Source of the DNA: Piscinibacter sp.
GTDB lineage: Bacteria > Pseudomonadota > Gammaproteobacteria > Burkholderiales > Burkholderiaceae_C
Direction of reading: 5' to 3'
Length of the DNA stretch: 64,000 nt
NCBI GenBank assembly: GCA_019635485.1
Contig: JAHBZL010000020.1
Location: forward strand, 18,278-82,277
Under the pieces are notes generated by a model, which had not been told where the DNA came from, searched no databases, and was given only the letters and a program-made list of their open reading frames with translations. A program made the translations under genes and the position numbers. Shown piece after piece: positions 13,895 to 22,090 of the stretch (position 1 is the first letter of the stretch; every line of letters starts with the position of its first letter).

Positions 13895-13919
13895 TCCGCG
13901 CCGGCGCCGGGTCGCTACG

Positions 13920-13941
13920 ATACCTGTACACGTACAGGTAT
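13920..13941. promoter_or_regulatory. Perfect palindrome resembling a lux box
   Basis: Ten-base arms (ATACCTGTAC at 13920-13929 and GTACAGGTAT at 13932-13941) around AC. The core ACCTGTACACGTACAGGT has the half-sites of the LuxR-type box, ACCTGT and ACAGGT, but is 18 rather than 20 bp long. It lies 22 bp before the Rieske ATG. There is no T tract, so an operator is more likely than a terminator. Confidence 0.55.
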
Positions 13942-13962
13942 ATAAGTGACGAAAGGCTGCCG

Positions 13963-14580
13963 ATGAGCGATTCCATTCTTCCCCCGCCCGGCCCCGGCAT
14001 CGTCGATGACGAACGCCGGCTCTGGCTGCTGGCGACCGGCGTGGCCGGGACCGTCGCGACGGTCGGTACTGCCGTGCCGTTCGTCGCGAGCCTCGCGCCG
14101 AGCGAACGCGCGCGTGCGCTCGGCGCGCCGGTCGAGGTCGACCTCGGCGACATCGCGCCCGGCGCGATGAAGACGGTCGAGTGGCGCGGCAAGCCGGTCT
14201 GGATCGTGCGGCGCACGCCGGCGATGATCGCGGCGCTGCAGGGCCACGACGACGCGCTGGCGGATCCGGCCTCCGAGCGGAACCAGCAGCCCGACTACGC
14301 GCGCAACGCGACCCGCTCGCGCGTGCCGGAGCTCTTCGTCGCGGTCGGCATCTGCACGCACCTGGGCTGCTCGCCGACCCGGGTACCCGCCGGCACGTCG
14401 AACCCGAGCGTCGGTCCGGACTGGCCCGGCGGCTTCTTCTGCCCCTGCCACGGTTCCACCTTCGACGGTGCCGGCCGCGTGTACCGCAACAAACCCGCGC
14501 CGACCAACCTCGAAGTGCCGCCGCACCATTTCGTCGGAGCGACCGGGTTGCTGATCGGCGCGGACGAGGACGCGGGCTGA
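13963..14580 (+). CDS. Rieske [2Fe-2S] protein, cytochrome bc1 iron-sulfur subunit type
   Basis: 205 residues. A single N-terminal membrane anchor (about 20-45), preceded by a twin Arg, has the layout of ubiquinol-cytochrome c reductase Rieske subunits. The cluster ligands are Cys131 and His133 in CTHLGCSP and Cys160 and His163 in CPCHGS, and Cys136 and Cys162 supply the structural disulfide. The family donates quinol electrons to cytochrome c1. Unlike a normal petA, it is not followed by cytochrome b and c1 genes; the next gene is convergent. It may be an extra copy serving a bc1 complex encoded elsewhere. Confidence 0.88.
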   Translation: MSDSILPPPGPGIVDDERRLWLLATGVAGTVATVGTAVPFVASLAPSERARALGAPVEVDLGDIAPGAMKTVEWRGKPVWIVRRTPAMIAALQGHDDALADPASERNQQPDYARNATRSRVPELFVAVGICTHLGCSPTRVPAGTSNPSVGPDWPGGFFCPCHGSTFDGAGRVYRNKPAPTNLEVPPHHFVGATGLLIGADEDAG

Positions 14581-14588
14581 GGCAGCAG

Positions 14589-14607
14589 GGCGCGCGCGCC
14601 GCGCGCC
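14589..14607. terminator. GC hairpin between convergent genes
   Basis: GGCGCGCG pairs with CGCGCGCC around a CGC loop in the 40-bp space between the convergent Rieske gene and the kinase-like gene. There is no T tract, so a bidirectional terminator role is only plausible. Confidence 0.35.
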
Positions 14608-14620
14608 TCGGTTCAACGTG

Positions 14621-16141
14621 TCAGCGCGCCGGCCAGCGGCGGGCCAGTGACTCCGGGTCCCAGGGACGGTCGGTCCGCAGCGTCAGGGCCACGCGCAGTT
14701 CGTCCTCGGCGAGCGGCTCGTCGAAGTCGCGCTGGGCCTCGAGCACCGCGAGGTCCGCCTCCGAGGCGTCGTCGCCGCGGCGCAGCCGGGCCGCCACGCG
14801 CTCGCGCAGCACTGGCAGCGGCGCCTGGCAGTCGAGCAGCGCGAACGGCACGCGCAGGTCGAGCGCCAGCGCGTGGAAGCGGTCACGCTCGCAGCGGCGC
14901 AGGAAGGCGGCGTCGACGATCACGTTCCAGCCTGCCTGCAGCGCCGTACGTGCGGCCTGCAGCAGCTGGTCGTAGGTGCGCGCGGTCGCGCAGGGGCCGT
15001 AGACGCCACCGGGCACCCGGTCCTCCGAACGTTCCCGCGCGGCCAGACCGAACAGGCGCTTGCGTTCGACGTCCGAGCGCAGCCGCACCGCGCCGACCGT
15101 GCCGGCCAGCCGGGCCGCGGCATGGCTCTTGCCGCTGCCGGACAGGCCGTGCGTCAGCAGCAGGCGTGGGGTGTCCGGCCGTGTCAGGCGCTGCGCCAGC
15201 GCCAGGTAGTCGTCCGCGCCGGGGGCGGCCGGGGCATGGCGCAGCCGGGCCACCAGCGCGCGCACGAGGGCGCGGTGCACGAGGTAGCCGCGCAGCACGC
15301 CCAGGCCGGCGTGGTCGCCGGTCGCGTCCAGCCAGCCGTTCATGAAGCGCCAGGCCAGGTCCTGCCGGCCGTGCGCGAGCAGGTCCATCATCATGAAGGC
15401 GGCATCGTCGATCACGTCGATCCAGCGCAGGGCGGGGTCGAACTCGAGGCAGTCGAAGGCGGTGACCTCGCCGTCCGGCAGGCACAAGGCGTTGGCCAGG
15501 TGCAGGTCGCCATGGCCTTCGCGGATGCGGCCGGAGCGCAGGCGCTGGCGCCATTGCGGGGCGAGGCGGAAACGCTCGGTGTCGAACCATTCGGCCAGCG
15601 CGGCGGGCACCGGCTCTTCGTCGGCGAGCCGCCCGAGCACGCCGCGGGTCGCGGCCAGCACCGCCTCCGGCGTGCCCCAGGGGCCTTCCGGCGCAGCCAC
15701 CGGGGCGGCGTCGTGGAAGGCCGCGATGCGGTCGGCGAGCCGGTCGATCTCGACGTCCTGCAGCGTCCCCGCCGCCAGGCGTTCGGACAGCAGCGAGCCG
15801 GGCGGGAAGCGGCGCATGTGCAGCACGTGATCCAGCACCGGGCCACGGCCGCCGATCTGCGGCGCGCCCGGCGTGCCGCGCACCGGCAGGACGTCGAGGT
15901 ACAGCGCCGGCGCCAGCCGGCGGTTCAGGCGCAGTTCCTCCTCGCAGAAGCGCTGGCGCGCCGCGGCGCCGGTGAAGTCGAGAAAACCCATGCGCACGGG
16001 CTTCTTCAGCTTGTAGGCGTCGTCGCCGGCCAGCAGCACCCACGAGATGTGCGTCTCGATCAGCTCGATCGGCCCGCCACGGGCCGCGAGGTGACGGCGC
16101 AGCCCGTCCAGCAGGGTCCGGTCCGGTGCCGCGTCGCTCAT
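14621..16141 (-). CDS. Fused aminoglycoside phosphotransferase-like and P-loop kinase protein
   Basis: 506 residues from ATG 16141; a TTG at 16177 would add 12 residues. The N-terminal half (about 20-320) is APH-like with the catalytic-loop motif GHGDLHLAN and the metal-binding segment FDCLEFDP. The C-terminal half is an AAA_33-type P-loop kinase with GLSGSGKS at 332-339. Such fusions are widespread in proteobacteria and are poorly characterised; the name does not imply antibiotic resistance. It is last in the minus-strand run phaC, small ORF, Pat-like gene, with 63 bp to the Pat-like stop. No strong Shine-Dalgarno precedes either start. Confidence 0.85.
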   Translation of the reverse strand: MSDAAPDRTLLDGLRRHLAARGGPIELIETHISWVLLAGDDAYKLKKPVRMGFLDFTGAAARQRFCEEELRLNRRLAPALYLDVLPVRGTPGAPQIGGRGPVLDHVLHMRRFPPGSLLSERLAAGTLQDVEIDRLADRIAAFHDAAPVAAPEGPWGTPEAVLAATRGVLGRLADEEPVPAALAEWFDTERFRLAPQWRQRLRSGRIREGHGDLHLANALCLPDGEVTAFDCLEFDPALRWIDVIDDAAFMMMDLLAHGRQDLAWRFMNGWLDATGDHAGLGVLRGYLVHRALVRALVARLRHAPAAPGADDYLALAQRLTRPDTPRLLLTHGLSGSGKSHAAARLAGTVGAVRLRSDVERKRLFGLAARERSEDRVPGGVYGPCATARTYDQLLQAARTALQAGWNVIVDAAFLRRCERDRFHALALDLRVPFALLDCQAPLPVLRERVAARLRRGDDASEADLAVLEAQRDFDEPLAEDELRVALTLRTDRPWDPESLARRWPAR

Positions 16142-16204
16142 GCAGGACACTTTAGGCGGGGGGTGGCGGCGGGACAATGAGCGCGCGCAAACGCCTCCCC
16201 GCGC

Positions 16205-18868
16205 TCATGGCAGCTCGCGGTGCAGGCCGATCAGGCCGCCGCGTGCCGGCTCGAAGGTGAAGCCGGCGCGGCGCGCGAGCGCGGCCATGCCCGGGTTCTC
16301 GGGCAGGCATTCGCCGTGCACCTCCTGCACGCCGCGCTCGCGGAGGTAGCGCATCAGCTTGTCCATCAGCGTGCGGCCGAGTCCGCGCCGCTGCCACCCG
16401 GTGCGCACCTGGACCGCGAACTCGGCACGCCGGTTGTCCGGGTCGCAGACGGCCCGCGCCTCGCCGAGCAGGCCGTCGTCGCCGGCGTCCGGCAGCACGG
16501 CGACGAAGGTCATCTCGCGGTCGTAGTCGATCTGGCTGTAGCGCGCGAGCTCGGAGTGCGGCACCTCGCGGCGCGCGAAGAAGAAGCGCAGCCGCATGTC
16601 GCTCGGCGTCGCATGGGCGTAGAAGGACTGCAGGCGCGCCTCGTCGTCCGGCCGGATCGGGCGCAGCAGCACCGCGTGCCCGTCGACCTCGATCGACTCC
16701 TCGTGCTGCCCCGGGTACGGCAGGATCGCGAGCCGTTCGCCGGGCTGCGCGATCGTCGCGCGCACACGCACACGCGCGTCCAGCGCGACCACACCGCGCT
16801 CGTCGGCCAGCAGCGGGTTTATGTCGAGTTCGACCAGTTCGGGCAGCTCGCACACCAGCTGCGAGACCTTCAGCAGGCTGCCGGCCAGCGCCTCGCGGTC
16901 GACCGCGGCGCGGTCGCGGTAGCCGGCCAGCAGCGCGGCGACGCGCGTGCGGCCGATCAGGTCGTTGGCGAGCACGCTGTTCAGCGGCGGCAGCGCCATC
17001 GCGCGGTCCTTCAGCACCTCGACCGCAGTGCCGCCCTGGCCGAACAGGATCACCGGGCCGAACACCGGATCGCTTGCGACGCCGACGATCAGCTCGTGCG
17101 CGTGCGGACGCCGCACCATCGCCTGCACCGTGAAGCCGGTGAGCCGGGCGTCCGGCCGCAGCGACTGCACGCGGGCGGCCATCGCCGCAGCCGCGACGCG
17201 CACGGCGTCGGCATCGGGCAGGTCGAGCGCGACGCCGCCGACGTCGGACTTGTGCGAGATCTGCGGTGACACGACCTTCAGCGCGACCGGGAAGCCGATG
17301 TCCGCCGCGGCCTGCGCGGCCGCTTCCCCGTCCGCCACGCGGCGTGTCTCGACCACCGGGATGCCGTAGGCCGCGAGCAGCGCCTTGGCCTCGAACTCGT
17401 CGAGCATCTCGCGGCCGTCGTCGAGCGCGCGGCGCACCACCGCGCGGGCGGCTTCCGGGTCGTGCGCGAAGTCCGGAGCCGCGCGCGGCGTCTGCAGCAA
17501 TGCCTCGCGGTTGCGCCGGTACTGCACCATGTGCGTGAAGGCCGCGACGGCGCGCTCCGGCGTCGCGTAGGTCGGCACGCCGGCGCGCGCGCAGGCATCG
17601 GCCGCGGCGCGCACCACGTCGGCACCCATCCAGCAGGCCAGCACCGGCTTGCCGGGTGCGGCCAGCAGCGGCACCACGGCGCGGGCGATGTCCTGGCTCG
17701 GCACGACGGCGGTGGGCGCGTGCATGAACAGCACCGCGTCCACCTCCCGCGCGGCCAGCAGCACCTGCAGCGCGGCGGTGTAGCGCTCGGTGGGCGCATC
17801 GCCGATCAGGTCGACCGGGTTGCCGTGCGACCACGTGGCCGGCAGCACCGCGTCCAGCGCGGCGAGCGTGGCCGGTTCCAGCGCCGCCAGCCGCCCGCCG
17901 GACAGCGCCAGCGCATCGGCCGCCAGCACGCCGGCGCCGCCGCCGTTGGTGACGATCGCCAGCCGGTCGCCGTACAGCGGCCGGGCGCGCGCCAGCGTCT
18001 CCGCGGCGTCGAACAGGTGGTCCAGCGTCTCGACGCGCAGCATGCCGGCGCGTCGGATCGCGGCATCGAACACCGCGTCGGAGCCGGCCAGCGCGCCGGT
18101 GTGGGAGGCCGCGGCCCTGGCGCCTTCCGGTGCCCGGCCGGACTTCACGACGATGACCGGCTTGTTGCGCGCGGCCGCCCGTGCCGCCGACATGAACTTG
18201 CGCGCCGCCTTGACGGACTCGAGATAGAGCAGCACCGCGCTCGTGCCGCCGTCCGAGGCGAGGTAGTCGAGCAGGTCGCCGACGTCGACGTCGGCGCTGT
18301 CGCCCAGCGAGACGAAGTGCGAGAAGCCGATCGCGTTCGAGTTGGCCCAGTCCAGCAGCGCGGTGGCCAGTGCGCCGGACTGCGAGACGAAGGCGAGCCG
18401 CCCCGGCGTGGCCGAGGTGTGCGCGAAGCTGGCGTTCAGGCGCGCGCCCGGCACCAGTTCGCCAAGGCAGTTCGGCCCGAGCACGCGCAGCAGCCAGGGC
18501 CGCGCCGCATCGAGCATCGCCTGTTCCAGGCTGCGCCCGTCGCCGGCCGGCGCCTTCAACCCGGCGCCGAGCACGATCGCGGCGCGGCAGCCCTTGCGTC
18601 CGAGCTGCTCGATCAGGCCCGGGATGGTCGACGCCGGCGTGCACAGCACGGCGAGGTCCGGCGCCTCGGGCAGGGCGTCGACGTCGCGCCAGGCCGGCTC
18701 GCCGCCGACCCGATCGTGCCGCAGGTTGACCGGCCAGACCGGACCCGCGAACCCGGCGTCGCGCAGGTTGTGCATCACCAGCGCGCCGAGGCTGTGCGGG
18801 CGGTCGGAGGCGCCGACCACGGCGACGGAGCGCGGCCGGAACAGCCGCTCGAGGTTGCGGACGCTCAT
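16205..18868 (-). CDS. Pat-like protein: ADP-forming acyl-CoA synthetase fused to GNAT acetyltransferase
   Basis: 887 residues. Domains in order: a CoA-binding Rossmann domain (about 8-130, starting RSVAVVGASDRP), succinyl-CoA ligase-like flavodoxin domains (about 150-460, with SHTGALAG), an ATP-grasp domain (about 480-700) and a C-terminal GNAT domain (about 725-887, with QRRGLGRTLMDKL as the acetyl-CoA loop). This is the layout of Salmonella Pat/YfiQ, the protein lysine acetyltransferase that controls acetyl-CoA synthetase and other enzymes. Its ATG overlaps the stop of a 38-codon ORF (ATGA), which overlaps phaC in the same way. Acyl-CoA-linked regulation beside a polyester synthase is an attractive but unproven link. 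Confidence 0.9.
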   Translation of the reverse strand: MSVRNLERLFRPRSVAVVGASDRPHSLGALVMHNLRDAGFAGPVWPVNLRHDRVGGEPAWRDVDALPEAPDLAVLCTPASTIPGLIEQLGRKGCRAAIVLGAGLKAPAGDGRSLEQAMLDAARPWLLRVLGPNCLGELVPGARLNASFAHTSATPGRLAFVSQSGALATALLDWANSNAIGFSHFVSLGDSADVDVGDLLDYLASDGGTSAVLLYLESVKAARKFMSAARAAARNKPVIVVKSGRAPEGARAAASHTGALAGSDAVFDAAIRRAGMLRVETLDHLFDAAETLARARPLYGDRLAIVTNGGGAGVLAADALALSGGRLAALEPATLAALDAVLPATWSHGNPVDLIGDAPTERYTAALQVLLAAREVDAVLFMHAPTAVVPSQDIARAVVPLLAAPGKPVLACWMGADVVRAAADACARAGVPTYATPERAVAAFTHMVQYRRNREALLQTPRAAPDFAHDPEAARAVVRRALDDGREMLDEFEAKALLAAYGIPVVETRRVADGEAAAQAAADIGFPVALKVVSPQISHKSDVGGVALDLPDADAVRVAAAAMAARVQSLRPDARLTGFTVQAMVRRPHAHELIVGVASDPVFGPVILFGQGGTAVEVLKDRAMALPPLNSVLANDLIGRTRVAALLAGYRDRAAVDREALAGSLLKVSQLVCELPELVELDINPLLADERGVVALDARVRVRATIAQPGERLAILPYPGQHEESIEVDGHAVLLRPIRPDDEARLQSFYAHATPSDMRLRFFFARREVPHSELARYSQIDYDREMTFVAVLPDAGDDGLLGEARAVCDPDNRRAEFAVQVRTGWQRRGLGRTLMDKLMRYLRERGVQEVHGECLPENPGMAALARRAGFTFEPARGGLIGLHRELP

Positions 18869-18981
18869 GACTGCCCCTCGTCGAACGGGTACGTTCGACG
18901 ATCCCCCAGGGGGATGCGGGCCGGCTTGGGAGCGGCCCGGCGCTCGGCCCGCCGAAGACGGGTGAATTCAGGTGGCGTCAT
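18865..18981 (-). CDS. 38-codon ORF bridging phaC and the Pat-like gene (copy 1)
   Basis: The ORF starts at ATG 18981-18979 inside the phaC stop and ends with TGA 18867-18865 inside the Pat-like start, so both junctions are ATGA overlaps. The product is very basic, with a RAERRAAPKPARIP core at residues 11-24 and an acidic FDEG near the end. A second copy with the same layout is at 61901-62017. The four differences in the shared 79-bp block all change amino acids, so the DNA or RNA may be what is conserved. Translation is possible but unproven; it may be a by-product of a repeat or a leader that couples translation. Confidence 0.45.
   Translation of the reverse strand: MTPPEFTRLRRAERRAAPKPARIPLGDRRTYPFDEGQS
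18874..18952 (-). repeat. 79-bp dispersed intergenic element, copy 1
   Basis: Matches 61910-61988 at 75 of 79 positions. In minus-strand RNA it has three potential hairpins: GCGGGCCG with CGGCCCGC around 21 nt, a near-palindrome ATCCCCC-T-GGGGGAT, and a ten-base-pair stem TCGTCGAACG/CGTTCGACGA (18878-18887 with 18892-18901). The last is followed at once by the GGGG Shine-Dalgarno of the Pat-like gene. A ten-base direct repeat, TCATGACTGC, flanks the unit at 18865-18874 and 18978-18987. Confidence 0.8.
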
Positions 18982-20723
18982 GACTGCAGCACGTAGCGTC
19001 CCGGCGCGTCGTCCAGCGGCGTCAGCACCCCGCCGCCCAGCGCCGGCGGGGTCACCGGCCGGCCGGAGCGCTGCGCGAGCCAGCGCTGCCAGGGCACCCA
19101 CCAGGAGCCCGGGTGCACCGCGGCGGCGTCGAACCATTGCTGCGGATCCACGTACGGCGCATCCGCCGCGCGGTGCGCATGCCGGTAGTGCGCGCCAGCG
19201 AATGCGCCGGGGCCGGTGGGCGGGTTCACGATCCCGACGTTGTGGCCACCCCCGGTGAGCACGAAGTCCATGTCGGTGTCGGTGAGCAGGTGGATCTTGT
19301 AGACCGAGCGCCAGGGCGACACGTGGTCGCGCTCGGTGGCGACGCAGAACACCGGCAGGCGGATGTCCTGCACGGCGACCGGCCGGCCGCGCACGCGGTA
19401 GCGGCCCTCGGCGAGGTCGTTGTGCAGGTACAGGCCGCGCAGGTATTCGCCGTGCATGCGCGCCGGCATGCGCGTCGCATCGGCGTTCCAGGCGCGCAGG
19501 TCGGTCAGTGGCGTCTGCGCGCCCATCAGGTACTCGTGCACGAGCTTGGACCAGACCAGGTCCTTCGAGTTGATCAGCGCGAAGGCGCCGGCCATCTGGC
19601 GCCCGTCGAGGCAACCACGCTCGGCCATGATGTCCTCCAGGAAGGCGATCTGGCTCTCGTCGATGAACAGGCCCAGTTCGCCCGGCTCCTGGAAGTCGAT
19701 CTGCGCGGCCAGCAGCGAGAGCGACTTCAGCGCGCTGCCGTCGTCACGGGCCAGGGCCGCCGCCGCGATGGCCAGCAACGTGCCGCCGAGGCAGTAGCCG
19801 ACCGCGTGGATGCCGCGCCGGGGCAGGGCACGCTGCACGGCGTCGAGCGCGGCCAGCACGCCCAGTTCCACGTAGTCCTCCATCGCCAGCTCGCGCTCCT
19901 CCGGGCCCGGATTGCGCCACGAGATCATGAACACGGTGTGACCCTGCTCGACGAGGTGGCGCACCATCGAGTTGTGCGGCGAGAGGTCGAGGATGTAGTA
20001 CTTCATGATCCACGACGGCACGATCAGCACCGGCTCGGGATGAACCTTCGGCGTGGCCGGCGCGTACTGGATCAGCTCGATCAGCCGGTTGCGGAACACC
20101 ACCTTGCCCGGGGTCAGCGCGACCGTGCGACCGGGCACGAACTTCTCGGCGTCCTTCGGCTTGCCGTCGGACAGCACCGCCATCGCGTCGCGCCACCAGT
20201 TGGCCGCGCCTTCGACGAGGTTGGCGCCGCCGCGGCGCAGCGTCTCCTCGAGCACCTCGGGGTTGAGCGCGACCGAGTTGGACGGCGACAGCGTGTCCAG
20301 CACCTGGCGTGCGACGAAGGCCGCCACCTCCTCGTGGTGGGCCGAGACGCCGCGCACGCCGCGCGTGGCCTCCTGCCACCACTGCTCCCAGAGCAGAAAG
20401 CCCTGCGCCATCGCCTGATGCGGCGCGTGCCGCCAGGCCGGCCGCGTGAAGCGGTGGTCCTGCGGCGCCGGCTCGATGCAGGGGTCGTCCTCGCCGAGCG
20501 CCGCGCTGTTCAGCCAGAGCCACCAGCGCATCGTCTTGCGCAACGCGCTCTCGCCCAGTTCGAGCTGCTTGCCCGGCGAGACGGCGAGGTGCGACCACCA
20601 GTCGAACAGCGCACTGCCGACCGCAATCGGCGAGATCCCGTGGGTCAGGCGCCCGACTGCGGCCTTGAGCGGGAGGTCCAGCGGTTGCGGGGTCGCGGCA
20701 GCGGGCAGTGTGGGTTCGGGCAT
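18978..20723 (-). CDS. phaC: Poly(3-hydroxyalkanoate) synthase, PhaC
   Basis: 581 residues, typical of class I synthases, which polymerise (R)-3-hydroxyacyl-CoA into storage polyester granules. The alpha/beta hydrolase core has the lipase-like box GYCLGG with nucleophile Cys311. The other triad members are visible as Asp in ATERDHVSPW and His in GGGHNVGI. The N-terminal PhaC domain (about 90-260) ends with the conserved PSWIMKYYILDL segment. No phaA, phaB or phasin gene is nearby. It heads a minus-strand run, with the next ORF overlapping its stop codon. The 321 bp before its start are shared with the divergent apbE operon. Confidence 0.93.
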   Translation of the reverse strand: MPEPTLPAAATPQPLDLPLKAAVGRLTHGISPIAVGSALFDWWSHLAVSPGKQLELGESALRKTMRWWLWLNSAALGEDDPCIEPAPQDHRFTRPAWRHAPHQAMAQGFLLWEQWWQEATRGVRGVSAHHEEVAAFVARQVLDTLSPSNSVALNPEVLEETLRRGGANLVEGAANWWRDAMAVLSDGKPKDAEKFVPGRTVALTPGKVVFRNRLIELIQYAPATPKVHPEPVLIVPSWIMKYYILDLSPHNSMVRHLVEQGHTVFMISWRNPGPEERELAMEDYVELGVLAALDAVQRALPRRGIHAVGYCLGGTLLAIAAAALARDDGSALKSLSLLAAQIDFQEPGELGLFIDESQIAFLEDIMAERGCLDGRQMAGAFALINSKDLVWSKLVHEYLMGAQTPLTDLRAWNADATRMPARMHGEYLRGLYLHNDLAEGRYRVRGRPVAVQDIRLPVFCVATERDHVSPWRSVYKIHLLTDTDMDFVLTGGGHNVGIVNPPTGPGAFAGAHYRHAHRAADAPYVDPQQWFDAAAVHPGSWWVPWQRWLAQRSGRPVTPPALGGGVLTPLDDAPGRYVLQS

Positions 20724-21044
20724 GAGAGGGGAGTTCGGCAGGGCAACGGCAATGCTCGCCCGGACCTGCCGCGCGCCGCTTGCGCGTTGTCAAGACGCCA
20801 CGTCTGTAGCGTTTGAACACATCTGAAGCAGTTGCGGCGCGCCTGCCGCGACTCGACACGGTTTCTTCTGCGACGGGGTGTAAGTAGTTCTTCGCCCGCC
20901 AACTTTTGACGCATTTTCAGGACATCAAGGCTTGAAGATGCGCCGCCAGTGAGCTTGGAACCTGTCGCGACGCGAGTCCGACCGGTCCGAAGCCCCGAGA
21001 GTTCCGAGCCGTCCGAATTTCCCGTCAAGAGGGAGCGAGGGTCC
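20724..21044. other. Divergent promoter region between phaC and the apbE operon
   Basis: 321 bp, somewhat richer in A+T than its surroundings around 20860-20930. It holds a TTGACG at 20906-20911 that could be a -35, but no good -10 follows at 16-18 bp. An in-frame GTG at 20949 would extend ApbE by 32 residues but has no Shine-Dalgarno. I see no RNA gene or repeat here. Confidence 0.5.
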
Positions 21045-22064
21045 ATGTTCTTCGGTCTGTCCAGCGCGCTCAAGCGCAGCGTCCACCGCCCGGCGGTGGT
21101 GATCGAGCCCGTCCGCGAGGCGGGCGGCTGGATGGCGCGCGACGAAGCCATCATGGGCACGGCGATCCGGGTCGAATTGTGGTGCGACGACCGCGAGGCC
21201 GGCGAAGCCGCGATCGAGGCGGTGATGCAGGAGATGCACCGCATCGACTGGGCGATGAGCCCGCACAAGCCGCAGTCCGAACTGTCGCGCATCAACCGCG
21301 AGGCGGGCAGCGCGCCGGTGCGGCTGAGCGAAGAAATGTTCGGCCTGCTGCAGCAGGCGATCGCCTTCTCGCGCCTGTCCGACGGTGCGTTCGACATCAG
21401 CTACGCGAGTGTCGGCCAGTACTACGACTACCGGGCCGGTGTCGGCCCGGACGATCGGCAGCGCGAGCAGGGTCGGGCGCTGATCGGGTGGCAGCACCTG
21501 CAACTGGACCCGCGCACGCGCAGCCTGCGCTTCGGGCGCCCCGGCATGCGCATCGACCTGGGCGGCTTCGCGAAGGGCCATGCGGTGGACAACGGCGTCG
21601 CGATCCTGCGCCGGCACGGCATCCGCCACGCGATGGTCAGCGCCGGCGGCGACAGCCATGTGCTGGGCGACCGCCGAGGCCGGCCCTGGACGGTGGCGAT
21701 CCGCGACCCGCGCGACGCCAACGGCATCGTCGCCGTGCTGCCGCTGGAGGACGTCGCGATCTCCACCTCCGGCGACTACGAGCGCTACTTCGAGCGTGAT
21801 GGCGTGCGCCATCACCACCTCATCGATCCGCGCAGCGGCCGCAGTCCCGACCGCGTGCGCAGCGTGACCATCCTGGCGGCCGACGGCCTGACCAGCGAGG
21901 GTCTGTCCAAGAGCGTTTTCGTGCTGGGTGTCGAGGACGGACTGCGACTGGTCGAGTCGCAGCCCGGCGTCGACGCGGTCGTGATCGACGCGGCCGGCAC
22001 CCTGCACTACTCGTCCGGCCTGCTGGGGGCGCACGCGCGCCCCAGCGCGGATGCCCGGCAGTGA
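21045..22064 (+). CDS. apbE: FAD:protein FMN transferase
   Basis: Transfers FMN from FAD to a Thr in exported proteins, usually in an S/T-G-A-T context, making covalent flavoproteins outside the cytoplasm. The ATG at 21045 is preferred because GGGAGCGAGGG precedes it; the product has 339 residues. Family features: the MGTAIRVELW entry strand, the FD(I)SYAS segment, the KGHAVD and SAGGDSHVLG motifs, and the LIDPRSGR metal/FAD site. No clear signal peptide is visible, although ApbE normally acts in the periplasm as a lipoprotein or secreted enzyme. It heads a tight 17-gene run; the next gene starts 26 bp later and encodes a protein with an SGAT motif. Confidence 0.92.
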   Translation: MFFGLSSALKRSVHRPAVVIEPVREAGGWMARDEAIMGTAIRVELWCDDREAGEAAIEAVMQEMHRIDWAMSPHKPQSELSRINREAGSAPVRLSEEMFGLLQQAIAFSRLSDGAFDISYASVGQYYDYRAGVGPDDRQREQGRALIGWQHLQLDPRTRSLRFGRPGMRIDLGGFAKGHAVDNGVAILRRHGIRHAMVSAGGDSHVLGDRRGRPWTVAIRDPRDANGIVAVLPLEDVAISTSGDYERYFERDGVRHHHLIDPRSGRSPDRVRSVTILAADGLTSEGLSKSVFVLGVEDGLRLVESQPGVDAVVIDAAGTLHYSSGLLGAHARPSADARQ

Positions 22065-22090
22065 ACGGTACGGAATCAGAGGAGGCTCAC

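Noticed and set aside
13924-13937. LexA box before the Rieske gene
   Set aside because: The half-sites CTG and CAG are eight bases apart, not ten; compare the true box at 63052-63067.
14621-16141. Aminoglycoside resistance gene
   Set aside because: The APH-like fold fused to a P-loop kinase is a widespread housekeeping-type architecture; no resistance or mobile context.
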